NCBI GenBank assembly: GCA_022494885.1
Contig: JAGVSM010001341.1
Coordinates: 124,001-188,000, forward strand
Origin: Micrasema longulum
Taxonomy: Eukaryota > Arthropoda > Insecta > Trichoptera > Brachycentridae
Direction: 5' to 3'
DNA length: 64,000 nucleotides
Part shown: positions 43,643 through 54,919 of the stretch, in pieces
How positions within the stretch are numbered: the first letter of the stretch is position 1
How the letters are laid out: every line of letters begins with the position of its first letter
Position numbers and translations under genes: made by a program
The notes under the pieces: generated by a model
What the model saw: only the letters and a program-made list of their open reading frames with translations
Told to the model about the DNA's origin: nothing
Database searches by the model: none

Positions 43643-43647
43643 TCTAC

Positions 43648-44335
43648 TAGCGGACCCAACGGACGTTGTCCTTCTCGAACGTTGGCTTGCCTGCTATTAG
43701 TTTGGTAAAAGACTTTTCATTGATAAGTAGGTACTTGTTTGTGATTAAATTCCAAATCTAAAATTTTTCAATATGATGTTGAATTTAAGTAGGTACCTAG
43801 GTACTTGTTTATGGTTGCATTCCAAAACATAAATAAATATTTTTTCAAATATGGCATTTTTTTTGCAAACGTCAAAATCCGGTCTTCTCATCAACAGAGG
43901 GGTGTACTTATTTAGGAATACGATTTAAAAAAATGTATTGAATTTAATATTATTTAAGTATTCCCAAAAATCCTGTAAAAATAAATAAATGGGTAGAAAT
44001 TATAAGAAATTAAAGGAAAGAATCTGATTGAGACCCACAAAAAATAAATGCTATTTGTAAACATTCAAAAACAAACTTTTTTTATGCACAAAAAACAAAA
44101 TATTTCTTTTTTTTTTGCAAATGCATTCTCCTCGAATGCAACCCTGATAGATCGACGAATAAAACATTTATGCTCCTTACTTCTATTGTACATGATATAT
44201 TAAAGATTGTAATATCTACGAACATGCACAGCGCAAAGATCTATATTTTTCTGAAAACCGCACGTAAATCGGTTAAGCTGTTTAGGAGTTCAGTGACATC
44301 ACACGTACAGAGGAATTATATATATAAATATTGAA
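43648..44335. mobile_element. insect-type dispersed repeat
   Basis: The left end ACTAGCGGACCCAACGGACG and the right part AAATCGGTTAAGCTGTTTAG, GAGTTCAGTGACATCACACG are of a kind widely seen in insect genomes as the two ends of a non-autonomous element. Inside, AAGTAGGTACTTGTTTGTG recurs as AGGTACTTGTTTATGGTTGC. No ORF. Confidence 0.5.
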
Positions 44336-44339
44336 TATG

Positions 44340-45510
44340 TTTTGTAAATTGAATTTTAAAAATAAAACTATTATTTTATTGGTTGGATAGAAGAAATTAC
44401 CATTTGGCAATAAGCCCGCCAATGTACAGTTAATATTTTTTGCAAAAAATCAAACAAATTAAATAAAATGTTCCCAAAAAATAAGAAAAGTAATGAAGTC
44501 CATCGTCTAATTATTGAGAAAATTATAAAAGATAATTTATTTTATAATATGAATTAATTATTAAAACTTATTGAATTATTAATCCATTGAATAGAAAACG
44601 TATAATAAAAAAAATTTAATGATTAGATTTGAGAGAAAGTGCGTGTTAGTGATACGTTATATAAACGTGATTCTATTGTTCGGATACGAAATAACATTTG
44701 CAAAAGGCAGATTACGCCGACCGATAATTCAAATCATATATCACGAAATTCTTTTGTATCTTTCCATGGAGATAAATGCCCTTAGGAATGGGAATGACAT
44801 AGTAAGGTATGTTATATACACGTTTTCACGAACAAAAGGCGAATTGTGTTAAAAATGAATACGTCTATTTGTATGTGAAGGTACTCAATGTAAAATACTC
44901 TACAATACATAGAAAAGGTATGCTTAAAGGGAGAGCCGTATTAGAGAATAAAACAAAAATAAAGGTAAATTAATATTATTGATTGAATTGACATTAACTT
45001 TATAGAAAAACACGATTAAACATGTTAATTAATTCCGTTTTTTATTAGTCATTGAGAATCGGGTTGAAAGCACTTTTACCGGATTCCGAAACTATTTCAC
45101 AGACAAAACTGAATTTTTAATCCGCTGGGACACTGGAAACACACATAACATTTAAAAGTTTAAAATAAAATATCACTTAGAAGTGTTTCACATATTGGTA
45201 TCATATTAAAAGCATTTAGTTATGTATCCACATGGTTCATATAAATATTGGTTCATGGGTTTTGAAATAAAGCGGAATCATCTTAAAGTAAAGACGCTAT
45301 TACGAGAGTATTTGACACGAAAGAAAAATAAAACAAATTGAAAATAAACCAAGTAACTTTGAAATAATATAAAATACAGATCATTATTTGGATCACAAAG
45401 CAAATTGGAAAATAAATTGTGAGTTCGTTAAATGATACAATGTCTTTGAAGTAATCGTAGAATTTGTTTTAGTAGATTTTATTTAAAGTATTAATATGTA
45501 ATGTTTCAGA
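44340..45510. other. AT-rich, no gene recognised
   Basis: A 77-codon plus frame (44619-44852) has a non-repetitive composition but no motif I know. Otherwise nothing is visible. Confidence 0.4.
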
Positions 45511-45514
45511 CTTT

Positions 45515-46122
45515 GCCCGGTAAGTAGGTGAAATAATTAAATCATATGAATCCCACCCGCAACAAAAAAGGTTTCAGCTCTTTAACTTCACAAACGTCAA
45601 CAGATAGAAGAACCGAAGGAGTTTAGATTTTTAAATATAGGCAGAATGGTGAATGTTGCACAGCGTGTAAAGTGGGCTCTCGAGCCAGACAATGACAGTT
45701 CATAAGCCCAGTGGATGCATAGTCTTCTATATCCCATTATCTAAAGAGTTCTTCATCTCTGTTGTAATATGTTAATATAAAAAGCTCCCAAGGGGTTGAA
45801 TCCAGTCCTTGTCTACATAAATTTGGACAAACTGAAAACGTTTTTAAAAAATCTACCTTGTTCAAGAAGACGTATAAAAATATTTTGATAATTGAAGAAA
45901 TATGGATGTTAAAACATAGGCAAAATGGTGAATGTTGCACAGTGTGTAAAATAGCCACTTAAACCAGCCAATGACAGGTCACAAGCCCTGTAAATGTCTA
46001 GACTTCCATGATCCCTTATTTAAGGTATTCTCCATCCCTGTTGTATTTTGTTAATCCTAATGACTCCCGAGGAGGTGAAATCCAGTCTTTTGTCTACGAA
46101 CATTTGGACAAACTCAATAAAC
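45515..46122 (-). mobile_element. foldback family, two tandem units (FB8)
   Basis: Two minus-oriented units in head-to-tail order: 45575-45835 (core worn to TGACAGTTCATAAGCCC) and 45890-46122 (TGACAGGTCACAAGCCCTGT). Both end in the outer part (TTGAATCCAGTCCTTGTCTA / TGAAATCCAGTCTTTTGTCT, then TTTGGACAAACT). A tandem arrangement, not a hairpin. Confidence 0.78.
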
Positions 46123-46124
46123 AA

Positions 46125-46630
46125 ATTGGGTTGCATGAAAAATAATTATCGAGCCACCCATTTTAATAAATTTCGAAATATTTTTGGTGCAACTGTTCTT
46201 TCATCCTGTCTTAGATTAATTTTAACTAAAACAGTTGATTGTTTGAGCGGCCGTGTTTACATATTTAAAAAAAATATAAATATCATAAAATTTGGCAAGG
46301 TTACGAAGTTTGTCCTAAACAGATATGAACATTATCAAAATTTTGTTAAGTTAAATCCTAAACTTAATCCTCATTACATACATACGAAAACCGTTGTAAT
46401 TCTATGTATATTAGTTTCCATAGAGCACAAGCTCGTGTGTCACTAGAAATCTGCGAGCTAAGGCTAATGTCCAGGGCTGAGATAAAATGGGAAATTAATC
46501 TAGCGAATGAAAAGGCCACTATCGCAGTTAACTTTGTCTCTCCTGTTCCATGGACGCGCGACCCAATGCTAGAATGAACTAGTTACAACACCTTAGACCC
46601 CGTAGCTAAAAATAAATAAAAAATGTGTCC
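46125..46630. other. no gene recognised
   Basis: A 132-codon plus frame overlaps the foldback end and continues to 46446, but its first third is foldback sequence and it has no protein motif. Confidence 0.35.
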
Positions 46631-46634
46631 TAAA

Positions 46635-46800
46635 TATGTTGCTACAGAGAGGGAAAACATTTTGAGAAGAACATTAAGTGGCCACTACACTGTGTAATAT
46701 TCTGCCTATATTTAAACATCCAAATTTCCTCATCTTTATCATGTGGGTAGGCTCATCCAGCTGAACCAATTCACATACTAGGCAACGCCGAAAAATAAAA
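46635..46800 (+). mobile_element. foldback family, deleted copy (FB9)
   Basis: TACAGAGAGGGAAAACATTT joins directly to AAGTGGCCACTACACTGTGT, so the core ACAGGG...TGTCA is deleted. It ends with GAACCAATTCACATACTAGG and CAACGCC. Confidence 0.7.
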
Positions 46801-46959
46801 ATATATGAATCGTTGTATACCAGCGATATGATTTTTTAAAGTTTGGTATTTCTGAAATTGCTTCAAGTTCTCTTCGGCTTCTTTTTTGTCAGTTCTGCCG
46901 ATTGGTTCGTTTACGTACCTTAAATCTGAAACCTTTTCCAACTCTCTTATCGTTGGTTT

Positions 46960-47097
46960 ATTCACATGAACTAGCGACGTCGTTCATACTAGTTCGTTTT
47001 TATTTTAATTGTTTTCATACATTTTCAAGAAACTTTGCTGTACAATTTAATGCTCTAATTTTATAATATCCGGTTTCCTGCAAGGCTGAACTTCTTC
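46960..47097 (-). mobile_element. MITE family A, partial inverted copy
   Basis: ACTAGCGACGTCGTTCATAC, AATTTAATGCTCTAATTTTA and CTGAACTTCTTCAC correspond to the second half of the copy at 9956-10305. Confidence 0.6.
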
Positions 47098-47250
47098 ACA
47101 AAACACAGCTACAATAGAATCATCTTTGATGGAAGATGGGAGATAATTCAACAATCGAGCCGCATGGACACTATATGCGTGAGAGAAGATGGAGGATTTG
47201 TAGAAAATAATTAAGAGGGTGCTTTGAAAATTAGAACGAATAATCAAATA
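47098..47250 (-). mobile_element. LINE C-terminal fragment
   Basis: Minus frame: SHAYSVHAARLLNYLPSSIK, followed by DDSIVAVFCEEVQ. The same motif as YSVHAAPLWNLLPPTIKD at 42851-43140. Confidence 0.6.
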
Positions 47251-47704
47251 ATAAATGGATAAACGTTGAAATTGTTCACAAAGTTATATGGGTAAGACCA
47301 CAAAACCATGAACTTTTTATAAACGTGTGTCTCCTAGGTTAAATGTAAAAAATCTATTAGACAGTTTTTTAAAAACTGACAGTCTGCAAATAGTAAATTG
47401 TATTTTGAGCAGTGTTATAGCCAGAAAATAACATTTAACTGTCTATATTTTTAAAATTTTTCAAACTTTTTTTATAATAAGTAGTTTTTTCGGCTTCACA
47501 TAAAAGTTGCACGTCTCCACTCCAAATTGCAGTTATCAACATTTTGGATGTAAAAAACCATTACTACTACTATCCTGAATTTTTTTCAGGATTTATTATT
47601 TGTAATTCAATGCGTATAAAAAGTAAACAAGATAACGCATTGACATATTTAATCGTTTTTTTTTTTTTTTTAAATATTTATTTCATTCCAGTTTCACCCA
47701 GTTA
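47251..47704. other. no gene recognised
   Basis: AT-rich. No repeat match seen. Confidence 0.4.
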
Positions 47705-47705
47705 C

Positions 47706-48135
47706 TCCTGGGCCCCGATTACAATGGGTAGTAAACAATTATCTTCCATTTTATCTACAAAGTAAAACTGATTTTTTTAGTAAAATAAATATTTGCGTTC
47801 TTATGATTTACCCAAATATTTAATTTTTAGGGCCATTTTCAACGAGTTGCAAATAACTCACTATTAAAAAATGGAAATAAAGTTGGAGTAGAGTAGGATT
47901 CGAACCACGGACCATCGGTTCGTGAGTCCGAGACATTAGTCACAGGACCACAACCCGAAGTTTTCTGTATGAAAATCGGAATATGCATATATTTTTCTCC
48001 TTTAAACATGTTCAATTTTAAGTAACCAATAAAGATACTTTATATGTTAATGCAAATATACTAATTTTTGTACGTAAATACTGATTTTTCTTTATAAACT
48101 GCCGAAAATTTTTTTCTATTGTAATCGAAGCCCTG
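47706..48135 (+). mobile_element. MITE family C, copy 2, split by a SINE
   Basis: Left end CTGGGCCCCGATTACAATGG, right end CTATTGTAATCGAAGCCCTG. A family-1 SINE occupies 47772-47957; the MITE resumes with GAAGTTTTCTG, matching TTGAAGTTTTGCTC of copy 1. Without the SINE it would be about 245 bp, so it is also internally deleted relative to copy 1. Confidence 0.65.
47785..47957 (-). mobile_element. tRNA-derived SINE, family 1
   Basis: Reverse copy with B box GGATTCGAACC, GAGTCCGAGACATTAGTCAC (A-box side) and the usual body. It is inserted in MITE-C copy 2. Confidence 0.88.
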
Positions 48136-48139
48136 TTGT

Positions 48140-48760
48140 GTTACGGCTATTTTGATAATTAATAGTAATACTTCAATATATTCTGAGGTTTGTTTAAAAT
48201 CAGCAAGAAGAGAGATACAAAATATTCAGAGTTTTAGAGCCGTCATGATCATCATAGATCATCGTCACGAATCTTCACATCACAATTGTCAATTGTCATG
48301 TCACGTTTTTGGGGAGACTTATTTTTTTAACAATTTTATTTTTTAAATAATGAATGTAAACATTTATCCACGATATCAATACTGATTTTGGAAACATAAT
48401 TAATTTTTTAAAATCCGTTTCACACATTTTTGTCGGTATTCGTCGTATGCGATATTTCCCTATTATTGGACATTGATGTTCCCGACGAAAAAAGACTTTA
48501 ATGAATTATTGGTTTAATATTTGGGATTAAAAGGGTTGAATATTAAGCCCGCTATCTTACCGCATCACATTAAGGTATTAAATAGTCCATTTAATGTTTA
48601 CTTTCAGAGAAATGTCAGCTTTATCTGTACATCACCCTACACTACATATAAAACGGATTATTAAGGTTCTCCGTGGACCAATAGAGTAAGAGTTTAAATC
48701 TCGTTATCTTTCGTTGTTGAACTATGGTGTAAAATTTATATCACAGATGTAAAATTAAAA
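48140..48760. other. no gene recognised
   Basis: AT-rich, unique by eye. Confidence 0.4.
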
Positions 48761-48762
48761 TA

Positions 48763-49235
48763 TTGATTTATTTATTTAGTTATATATCCTTATCCGCATT
48801 CCTTGATGCGCAGGAAAATATAAACACTCGTTTAGCAACACAAATTAACTGTATTGTCCTATTTGTATCAACCGCCTTTGGTAGAAAGCAAAACAATGTA
48901 ATTGCTCCAAAAATATTCAATGATTTACTGCCAAATATAAAAGACTCAAAATGTGAAACAAAATTTAAAATAAAAATAGCTGCACATATAAATAGTGTAG
49001 TGAGAGACTTTTTTAAAAAATATATGGAAATCAATAAACGTTGTACTTTATATAATTGGTACACATATTATTTATATTTTTATGTATTTCATTGCTTTAT
49101 ATTTGTTTTATTTTATATTATTCTGTATTATAAATGTTTAAGTAACATGTATTTTTGGCACATATATATTCTTTATATTTGTATAATAACGATTAATAAT
49201 TTCTTACATTTGATTAGGTAGGTATTTATAATTAA
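48763..49235 (+). mobile_element. LINE 3' fragment (reverse transcriptase C-terminus)
   Basis: Open plus frame of 152 codons: TAFGRKQNNVIAPKIFNDLL, PNIKDSKCETKFKIKIAAHI, then a Tyr/Phe-rich low-complexity end. 'G....PKI.N.LP..IK' is the LINE C-terminal motif. It lies about 90 bp upstream of the jockey copy, on the same strand, but is a different family. Confidence 0.65.
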
Positions 49236-49299
49236 GTAGTTTTAGTTTTTTTTTTTTATGTTATTGTTTTATTAGTAAAAGACTACTTTTGCTCTAAAG

Positions 49300-50645
49300 A
49301 TAGAAATTCTCAATCTTAGAACAGGTTGTGCTATGTAAGATGGAGACTATCATGAGACTAAACGAACAACATGGATTTCGGCCTGGGCGTTCAACCAATA
49401 CAAATTTGTTGGTGTTTACGAATTTTGTCACTAAGTCACTCGACAAAGGTGCTCAAGTAGACTGTTCGTACAACGATTTTTCCAAAGCGTTTGATAAGGT
49501 AGATCACCAACTTTTGCTTCTGAAACTTCAGAGGATTGGCTTTAGCGACATTCTTCTGAAGCTATTCACAAATTATCTTACAGATCGTAAGCAATATGTG
49601 TCATATGGACTGTATCAATCAGAAACATTTAATACCTCTTCAGGGGTTCCTCAAGGATCTAATTTGGGACCATTGTTATTTTTAATCTTTATAAATGATA
49701 TTGGTAAAGTCATAAAATTTTGTAATTTTCTCTTATTTGCTGACGACCTAAAAATTTTTTTGTGAAATACTGACTTCTTCTGATTGTATTAAACTTCAGT
49801 GTGACATTCAAAATATAATTCAATGGAGCAAACAAAACAAATTGTTCTTCAATGTTTCCAAATGTTTTGTAATGTCATACACAAGAGCATCCAAAACAAT
49901 ATACTATCGTTATCTCATGGACGGAGTAAGACTTGAAAGGGTTTCAACGTCCAGAGATCTCGGGGTGTTGTTTGATGCTCAGTTATCTTTTAATCTTCAT
50001 ATAGTTAATCTATGTAATGACTCCCTTAAAATGCTTGGTTTTGTTCTTAGAAATGCCAAGATCTTTTCTAACACTCAGATTATGAGGACATTGTATAATT
50101 CCTTGGTTAGAAGTCGTTTGGAGTTTAGTTTCATTATTTGGTCGTCACATGAGACTCGATACTCTTTGATGGTGGAGAGAGTGCAGAAAAAATTTCTGCG
50201 CTATCTGTACCTAAAAGAGTGTGGATATTATCTTTGGCTCTTCCCAACTGACTTTTTACTGGGAATGCTAGGCTATCAGTCATTATGGAGGAGGAGGGAC
50301 GTTCATTTGGGTGTTCACTTTTTCCAGGTGATCGGTGGTCGCATACATAACCCAGAAATTCTGATGGATGTAGGTCTGTTCGTACCTGATAACTATCTTC
50401 GACAAAGACAGCATCGATTGTTTTACCAACCAACCTGCCAATGGTTATGCCGGTTGGTAGGGCAATCTTGCTACTTAATCGCATCGCCTCGGATGTCGAC
50501 ATATTTCACGACAGTGGGCCTTCCCTTAGGAAAGCACTTTCTAACATTTAATTTTTCTTTTTACATTTTGTTATATTATTTTAATAACATAATTATCTAC
50601 TGTAATTTGTGATCTATTATTGTATTTAGAATGAATTGGGATTAA
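49300..50645 (+). pseudogene. jockey-like LINE, reverse transcriptase
   Basis: Two open plus frames. 49328-49765: NEQHGFRPGRSTNTNLLVF, motif A NDFSKAFDKVDH, motif B SSGVPQGSNLGPLLF, motif C LLFADDLKIFL, then a frameshift (T-run at 49755). 49842-50612: MDGVRLERVSTSRDLGVLFD, LYNSLVRSRLEFSFIIW, RVQKKFLRYLYL, and a C-terminal region. Motif A usually begins 'YTDFSKAFD'; here it is YNDFSKAFD, and the FADD site is kept. The 5' part (fingers, endonuclease, ORF1) is missing. Its 3' end is the source type for the fragment at 11218-11466. Confidence 0.87.
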
Positions 50646-50794
50646 AATAACTTAAAATACTTAGTTTTAAAGATAACGCAGTAAATATAAAATTATAAAT
50701 TCGTAATTTGTTGGTATTGCAATTTATATTAAATGTTCTAGGTATAATACAAACATTGGTGTAAAATCACATGTAAAAAAAAACATTTAAATGA

Positions 50795-51005
50795 ACAATG
50801 CTTTGAGTATGCCCAAATGTTTAAAGATAGCCTGGATTTCATCCCTAAGGAGTTATTAAGATCCAAATTTGTTACAACAAAGAGAAAAAAAATGAGAAGG
50901 AAATATGTGTGTCTAGGCAGGAATACGTATGTGTATCATGTTTAAGTGGTCACTTTACATACTGTGTAACATTCACCATTCTACCTATGTTTAAACGTCT
51001 ACTAT
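50795..51005 (+). mobile_element. foldback family, half copy (FB10)
   Basis: Outer end TTTGAGTATGCCCAAATG and GCCTGGATTTCATCCCTAAG, then TTACAACAAAGAG and GTGGTCACTTTACATACTGT. The core is deleted. Confidence 0.7.
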
Positions 51006-52120
51006 ACGCGGACGCAACACTACAATACGAGGAGTACTTTCTCCATACGATTTTGTCTTTAAAGATTTTTACCTGAGTTTAACTTCTCAAAAGTCAAAAT
51101 ATGGATGTCACGTCTAAAATACTCGTCCAGGATTTTGGTTCAATTATACTCACAGAATTGTATTCCTCGCCTGTCGGGATAAGAAAAAAAAATATAGGAG
51201 AGTATGTAGAATTTATTCCACGATTTTCTAAGGCACTTTTCTTTCCAAATTCATAGGAAGGGAAAATTTAAATTTCAAGACATGGCAGTATCGCAGTTGT
51301 TCTCCGATATAATAGTGCGGACAGCGGATATAAAGATGCAATATCTATGCGGGGCGCGTTGGAGCGATACAATATGTAGCTAGCTTAACTTGAGACAAAG
51401 GTACCCCTACAAAACACATGTTGGGTTAATGGGTCCTATCACATAAAATGATTCTAACTAGTGATGCGAACCACATAATATCAATCGAACAATCGAATCA
51501 ATCGAGCGCGCCTGCTTTGGTAATAGGATTTTAATATTTTTATAAAATGCATGCGGGATTCAACGCACTATTCCAATTATAAGCGGAATGTAAACAGGTT
51601 TTTAACCCGTATGAAATTATAGTCACCCTGGTTACGCCACATTTACTTTATTTGTGTTTAACACATTTACTAGGTTAAGGCGTTCAAACTTATTTACTAC
51701 CTACTGGGCCCTGGTAAAGATGTTGCAATGTATATTATGGGTACCAATATTGTCCCGGTCCCAATAATAACAACTGAACTGTCTTTGTGCATGCATGTGC
51801 CTTTGTTCTTCTCAACGCAATCGCGAATAAGTATTTTTGCGATTAATAACTCATTAAATCAACTGTGTCGTGTAATCGTATATAATATTCAAGAAACCAC
51901 ATCAAATGCCCCTCCTTCCTGACCACAGGATCTGATTTGATCCTGACTATTGCGACAGAAGTTCCAAAAAATAAGGTGCTAGAACCACAGTACAAGGTAG
52001 ATAATTCCATTCATTGTATTAGGGTTTGGTGGCAAAATAGATAAATATAACGCATTCCGCGAACCAGACCATTTCGAGCGTCCTTCTGCCAGCAGGCAAA
52101 TGGCAAAATCACACCCAGTT
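51006..52120. other. mostly unassigned
   Basis: 51040-51170 shares words with 38345-38420 (TTTTTACCTGAG, ACTCGTCC), so it is another dispersed repeat. Around 51700 a CTGGGCCCTGG word recalls the MITE-C end, but no partner was found. A near-palindrome CAGGATCTGATTTGATCCTG lies at 51926-51945. No gene recognised. Confidence 0.35.
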
Positions 52121-52124
52121 AGCA

Positions 52125-52482
52125 TTAGTTAAGATTTGTGTAGCCCCAGTTTTGTAAAAAAAAACCTCAAAGGCGCTTAACAATTTTATGCGTAAGCTTA
52201 CATTCTAACTAAGCTAAAGTTACACGTTATATTTTTTGATTTAAACTTGAGGGTATGATAATCGAAAGATGAGAGATTTCAGTTGAGATCTGAACTGACT
52301 AGGACTGTCGATAATTCGCAAGTGTGAAGGCAATTGGTTCCGGGCAGAGGGGCAGGCAACGGCGAAAACACGACCTCCGAACCTAGTGTTTGGGCAGCGC
52401 CGGATTTCGACAAGTTTTCCTCTACCTGAAAACAACAATAAAAATTCGTCTTTTGGCAACAGTGCAATATACTGTGCCAAAT
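52125..52482 (-). mobile_element. L2/CR1-like LINE 3' end
   Basis: Minus frame 52241-52480: FGGRVFAVACPSARNQLPSH, LRIIDSPSQFRSQLKSLIF. 'G.R.FAVA.P..WN.LP..LR' with 'S..QF.S.LK..LF' is the end of L2-type enzymes. The W of 'WN' is an R here. The following 3' UTR (TTTGAGGTTTTTTTTTACAA, GGGGCTACACAAATC) matches the short insertion at 63855-63916. Confidence 0.75.
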
Positions 52483-52884
52483 ATTATTTATGCATTTGTC
52501 TAAAGAATATTATTTTGTTCACTGAACTTTATATTTCTAATATACGTATATGTATATTGCAGAGAAAATAATAATGAAGTATCTGATATTCATTAAAAAA
52601 ATAAGTTATTTTTAATTCCGTTTCTTTATCCATAATTTCAACAAAAAATTCAATCGAAATAAATTCAAATAATTGATATCTATCAAACTTTCTTTATAAA
52701 ATGCTTTTAACAGTTTTGTAGGTATGAAAAATAAGCATTTTTGCGTTGTTTTACGGGTATTATTTTTTCAAACATTGTTTTACACGTATCTGTGTTGGTT
52801 GTGAAATTATTTGTAATTCAATCAGTAATATTATTTATGATCAAAGCATCAAAACTGCGTAGTATACATTTAAAAAAAATCTAA

Positions 52885-53055
52885 AGTTTAAAAATATTTG
52901 CGTTGTTACGATTTACCCGAATATTTAATTTTGAGGGCCATTTTCAACGAGTTGTAGATAACTCACTACTAGAAAATGAGAATCAAATTGGGGAGAGTAG
53001 GATTCGAACCACGGACCTTTGATCCGTGAGTCCGAGACAGTTGCCACAACCCGAA
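52885..53055 (-). mobile_element. tRNA-derived SINE, family 1
   Basis: Reverse copy with B box GGATTCGAACC and the shared body (ATTTACCCGAATATTTAATT). The A-box end is shortened (GAGACAGTTGCCACAACCCG). Confidence 0.85.
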
Positions 53056-53074
53056 TTATTTTTTAAAAATTATT

Positions 53075-53150
53075 GTTAGTAAATATTTGTATTTAAACAT
53101 TAACCGACTTCTTATGTTTACCAAGACGTATTTGAGACGTTTCGAGGCGT
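53075..53150 (-). ncRNA. degenerate relative of the hammerhead-like repeat
   Basis: On the minus strand: CCTCGAAACGTCTC, then TGGTAAACATAAGAAGTCGG and TTAATGTTTAAA. This is similar to the downstream flank of the motif at 54619 (CCGGTAGACATAAAAAGTCG). The ribozyme core is scrambled. A SINE sits on its right side. Confidence 0.35.
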
Positions 53151-53164
53151 ATGATTTGAGTAAT

Positions 53165-53655
53165 AATATTTTTTAAACAGTAGAGAAACAAACCAGCCAA
53201 TGACAGGTCATTAGCCCTGTAAATGCCTAGACTTCCATTTTCTCGTCTAAAGCTTGTTTTCCCTCTGGTGTAACAAATTTAGATCTAGATTACTCCCAAG
53301 GGAGGAAATCCAGCCCATCTGCAAACATTTTGACATACTTATAACATTGTTGAACTAACTAACTGCTAAAAGAAGAAGTACAAAAATTAGAAATTGCTTT
53401 CAGGCGTTGCCTTGTAGGTGAATTGGTTCAGCCGGATGAATATCATCCATTTGGCTTTTTCGCATCACAAAAGTTAACATATGGAACGGTTGAAGAAATG
53501 TGGATTTTAAAACAAAGGCAGAATGATAAATGTTAGAAAGTGTGTAAAGCGGCTACTTTAACTAGCCAATAGCAGGTCATGAGCCCTGTAAATGCCAACC
53601 ATATTCTCTTCTCAAAAATGTTATCCCTCTGTTGCAACAAATTCAAATCTTTTCA
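53165..53655 (-). mobile_element. foldback family, two tandem units (FB11)
   Basis: Cores at 53200 (TGACAGGTCATTAGCCCTGT) and 53568 (AGCAGGTCATGAGCCCTGTA), about 370 bp apart and in the same orientation. Between them: CTCCCAAGGGAGGAAATCCA, AGGCGTTGCCTTGTAGGTGA and GAATTGGTTCAGCCGGATGA. This is the clearest view of a full tandem unit. Confidence 0.8.
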
Positions 53656-54595
53656 ATATAGCCCACTTTTTAATTTAGATATTAATCAATCGTGCAACGT
53701 TCAACCCTTTAGTCCCTCCCGTTCCCAACTCCCACCACCACACATTCTGCAACATATCGCTTAATATTCTTAACCTTATTTGAGTGCATATTCGGACACT
53801 GTGGTTGCTTGGTCAGCTCAATGCCTCTCAGGCATTGCACACTAATAACAGAGGGAATTAGAGTTAAGTTGACTGTATGGAAATTGTTACTCACTTTTAA
53901 AGTTCTTCCGATTGTTTTTTATATAAAGCACTTCAATTTTGCTATAGCACGTGTATTTTTTTGTTTGTTTAATAGTTCTTAATTTAAATTTGTACTGATT
54001 TTGGGGCGTGGCACACCAGAGTATTGTTACTCTGGTGGGTATTAATAGCATTGTATATAAAAATAGCACAAGGGCTATAATTTCTCTCTATTTCATTTTT
54101 TCTCAAAGTCTTCGGTCGTCACGGAGCGCACTGTGCTTTAAAATAAATTGTATACAGTCCACTTTTATCAAGATCTTTTATTTAGTAAAGATTGCCGCCA
54201 TATTTATTGAATTGGCTACAACCACCAGCACACACATTTTTCCAGCACGGATACCGATATCGTGTAGATGATGATAAACTGTATAATTTAGCCTGTTTAA
54301 ATAACACTAACTTCACTTTAAACGAAATATGCTGACGCAGTATATGATAAAGATTTATCAGAGAGACAACTTTTCACATGTAACTTGCTCACTGGATGGT
54401 ATAAGCACAAGAATTTGAAATAGGAAGGATTTGGATATGAACAGGATATTTTAAAGTCTTATATGGGTTGCCAGTTTAGAAAATGTAAATTAAGTACTTA
54501 ACAGTTGTGTTTGCATCCCTTTTAACTTTGCAGGTAATTTATGTATTTTATCGTAAATACTATGTATGGTAAAGGTAAAAATGTATTTTAGTATT
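53656..54595. other. no gene recognised
   Basis: Short perfect hairpins occur: CACCAGAGTA-TTGT-TACTCTGGTG at 54014-54037 and GCCTCTCAGGC near 53823. A pyrimidine-rich patch lies at 53700-53745. No ORF with a motif. Confidence 0.4.
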
Positions 54596-54710
54596 TGCAT
54601 GTTGGTGTAGTGAGTATCCTGACGAAAAGACGGGTACGTCTCGAAACCGGTAGACATAAAAAGTCGGTAAGTGGTTAAATAATAATATTTACTAACATTA
54701 ATTGAACCAA
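54596..54710 (+). ncRNA. hammerhead-ribozyme-like motif, second copy
   Basis: Core CTGACGA at 54619-54625, an extra A, stem II AAGACG-GGTA-CGTCTC with five of six pairs, GAA, then ACCGGT and A at 54646-54652, followed by GACAT. Stem I (GTATC against GACAT) has one mismatch and one G-U pair. The flanks resemble the minus-strand copy at 42.4 kb on both sides (CATGTTGGT upstream, AAGTGGTTA downstream), so both are copies of one element and not chance motifs. This copy looks weaker. Confidence 0.55.
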
Positions 54711-54919
54711 AAATATCTTATAGAGAAAAAGTGTGTCGTCAAGACCACCAATTAGGAATCGATTTGGGATTTACTTTATTTATGACAAAAATACAAGGTT
54801 TTTAAACTCAATTACATTATATTACATATTTTATTTGTACGAAATATTCCCAATCAGCAAAAGTGCTCGTATGAGAGGATATTATATATAATAACACAAT
54901 AGTTTAAATAAAAATTTAA

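Noticed and set aside
46048..46446. 132-codon plus frame
   Set aside because: Its first part is foldback repeat in reverse; the remainder has no recognisable motif.
50134..50502. 122-codon minus frame
   Set aside because: Antisense shadow of the jockey reverse transcriptase C-terminus.
51700..51745. Third copy of MITE family C
   Set aside because: Only CTGGGCCCTGG is shared; the ATTACAATGG part and a second end are missing.
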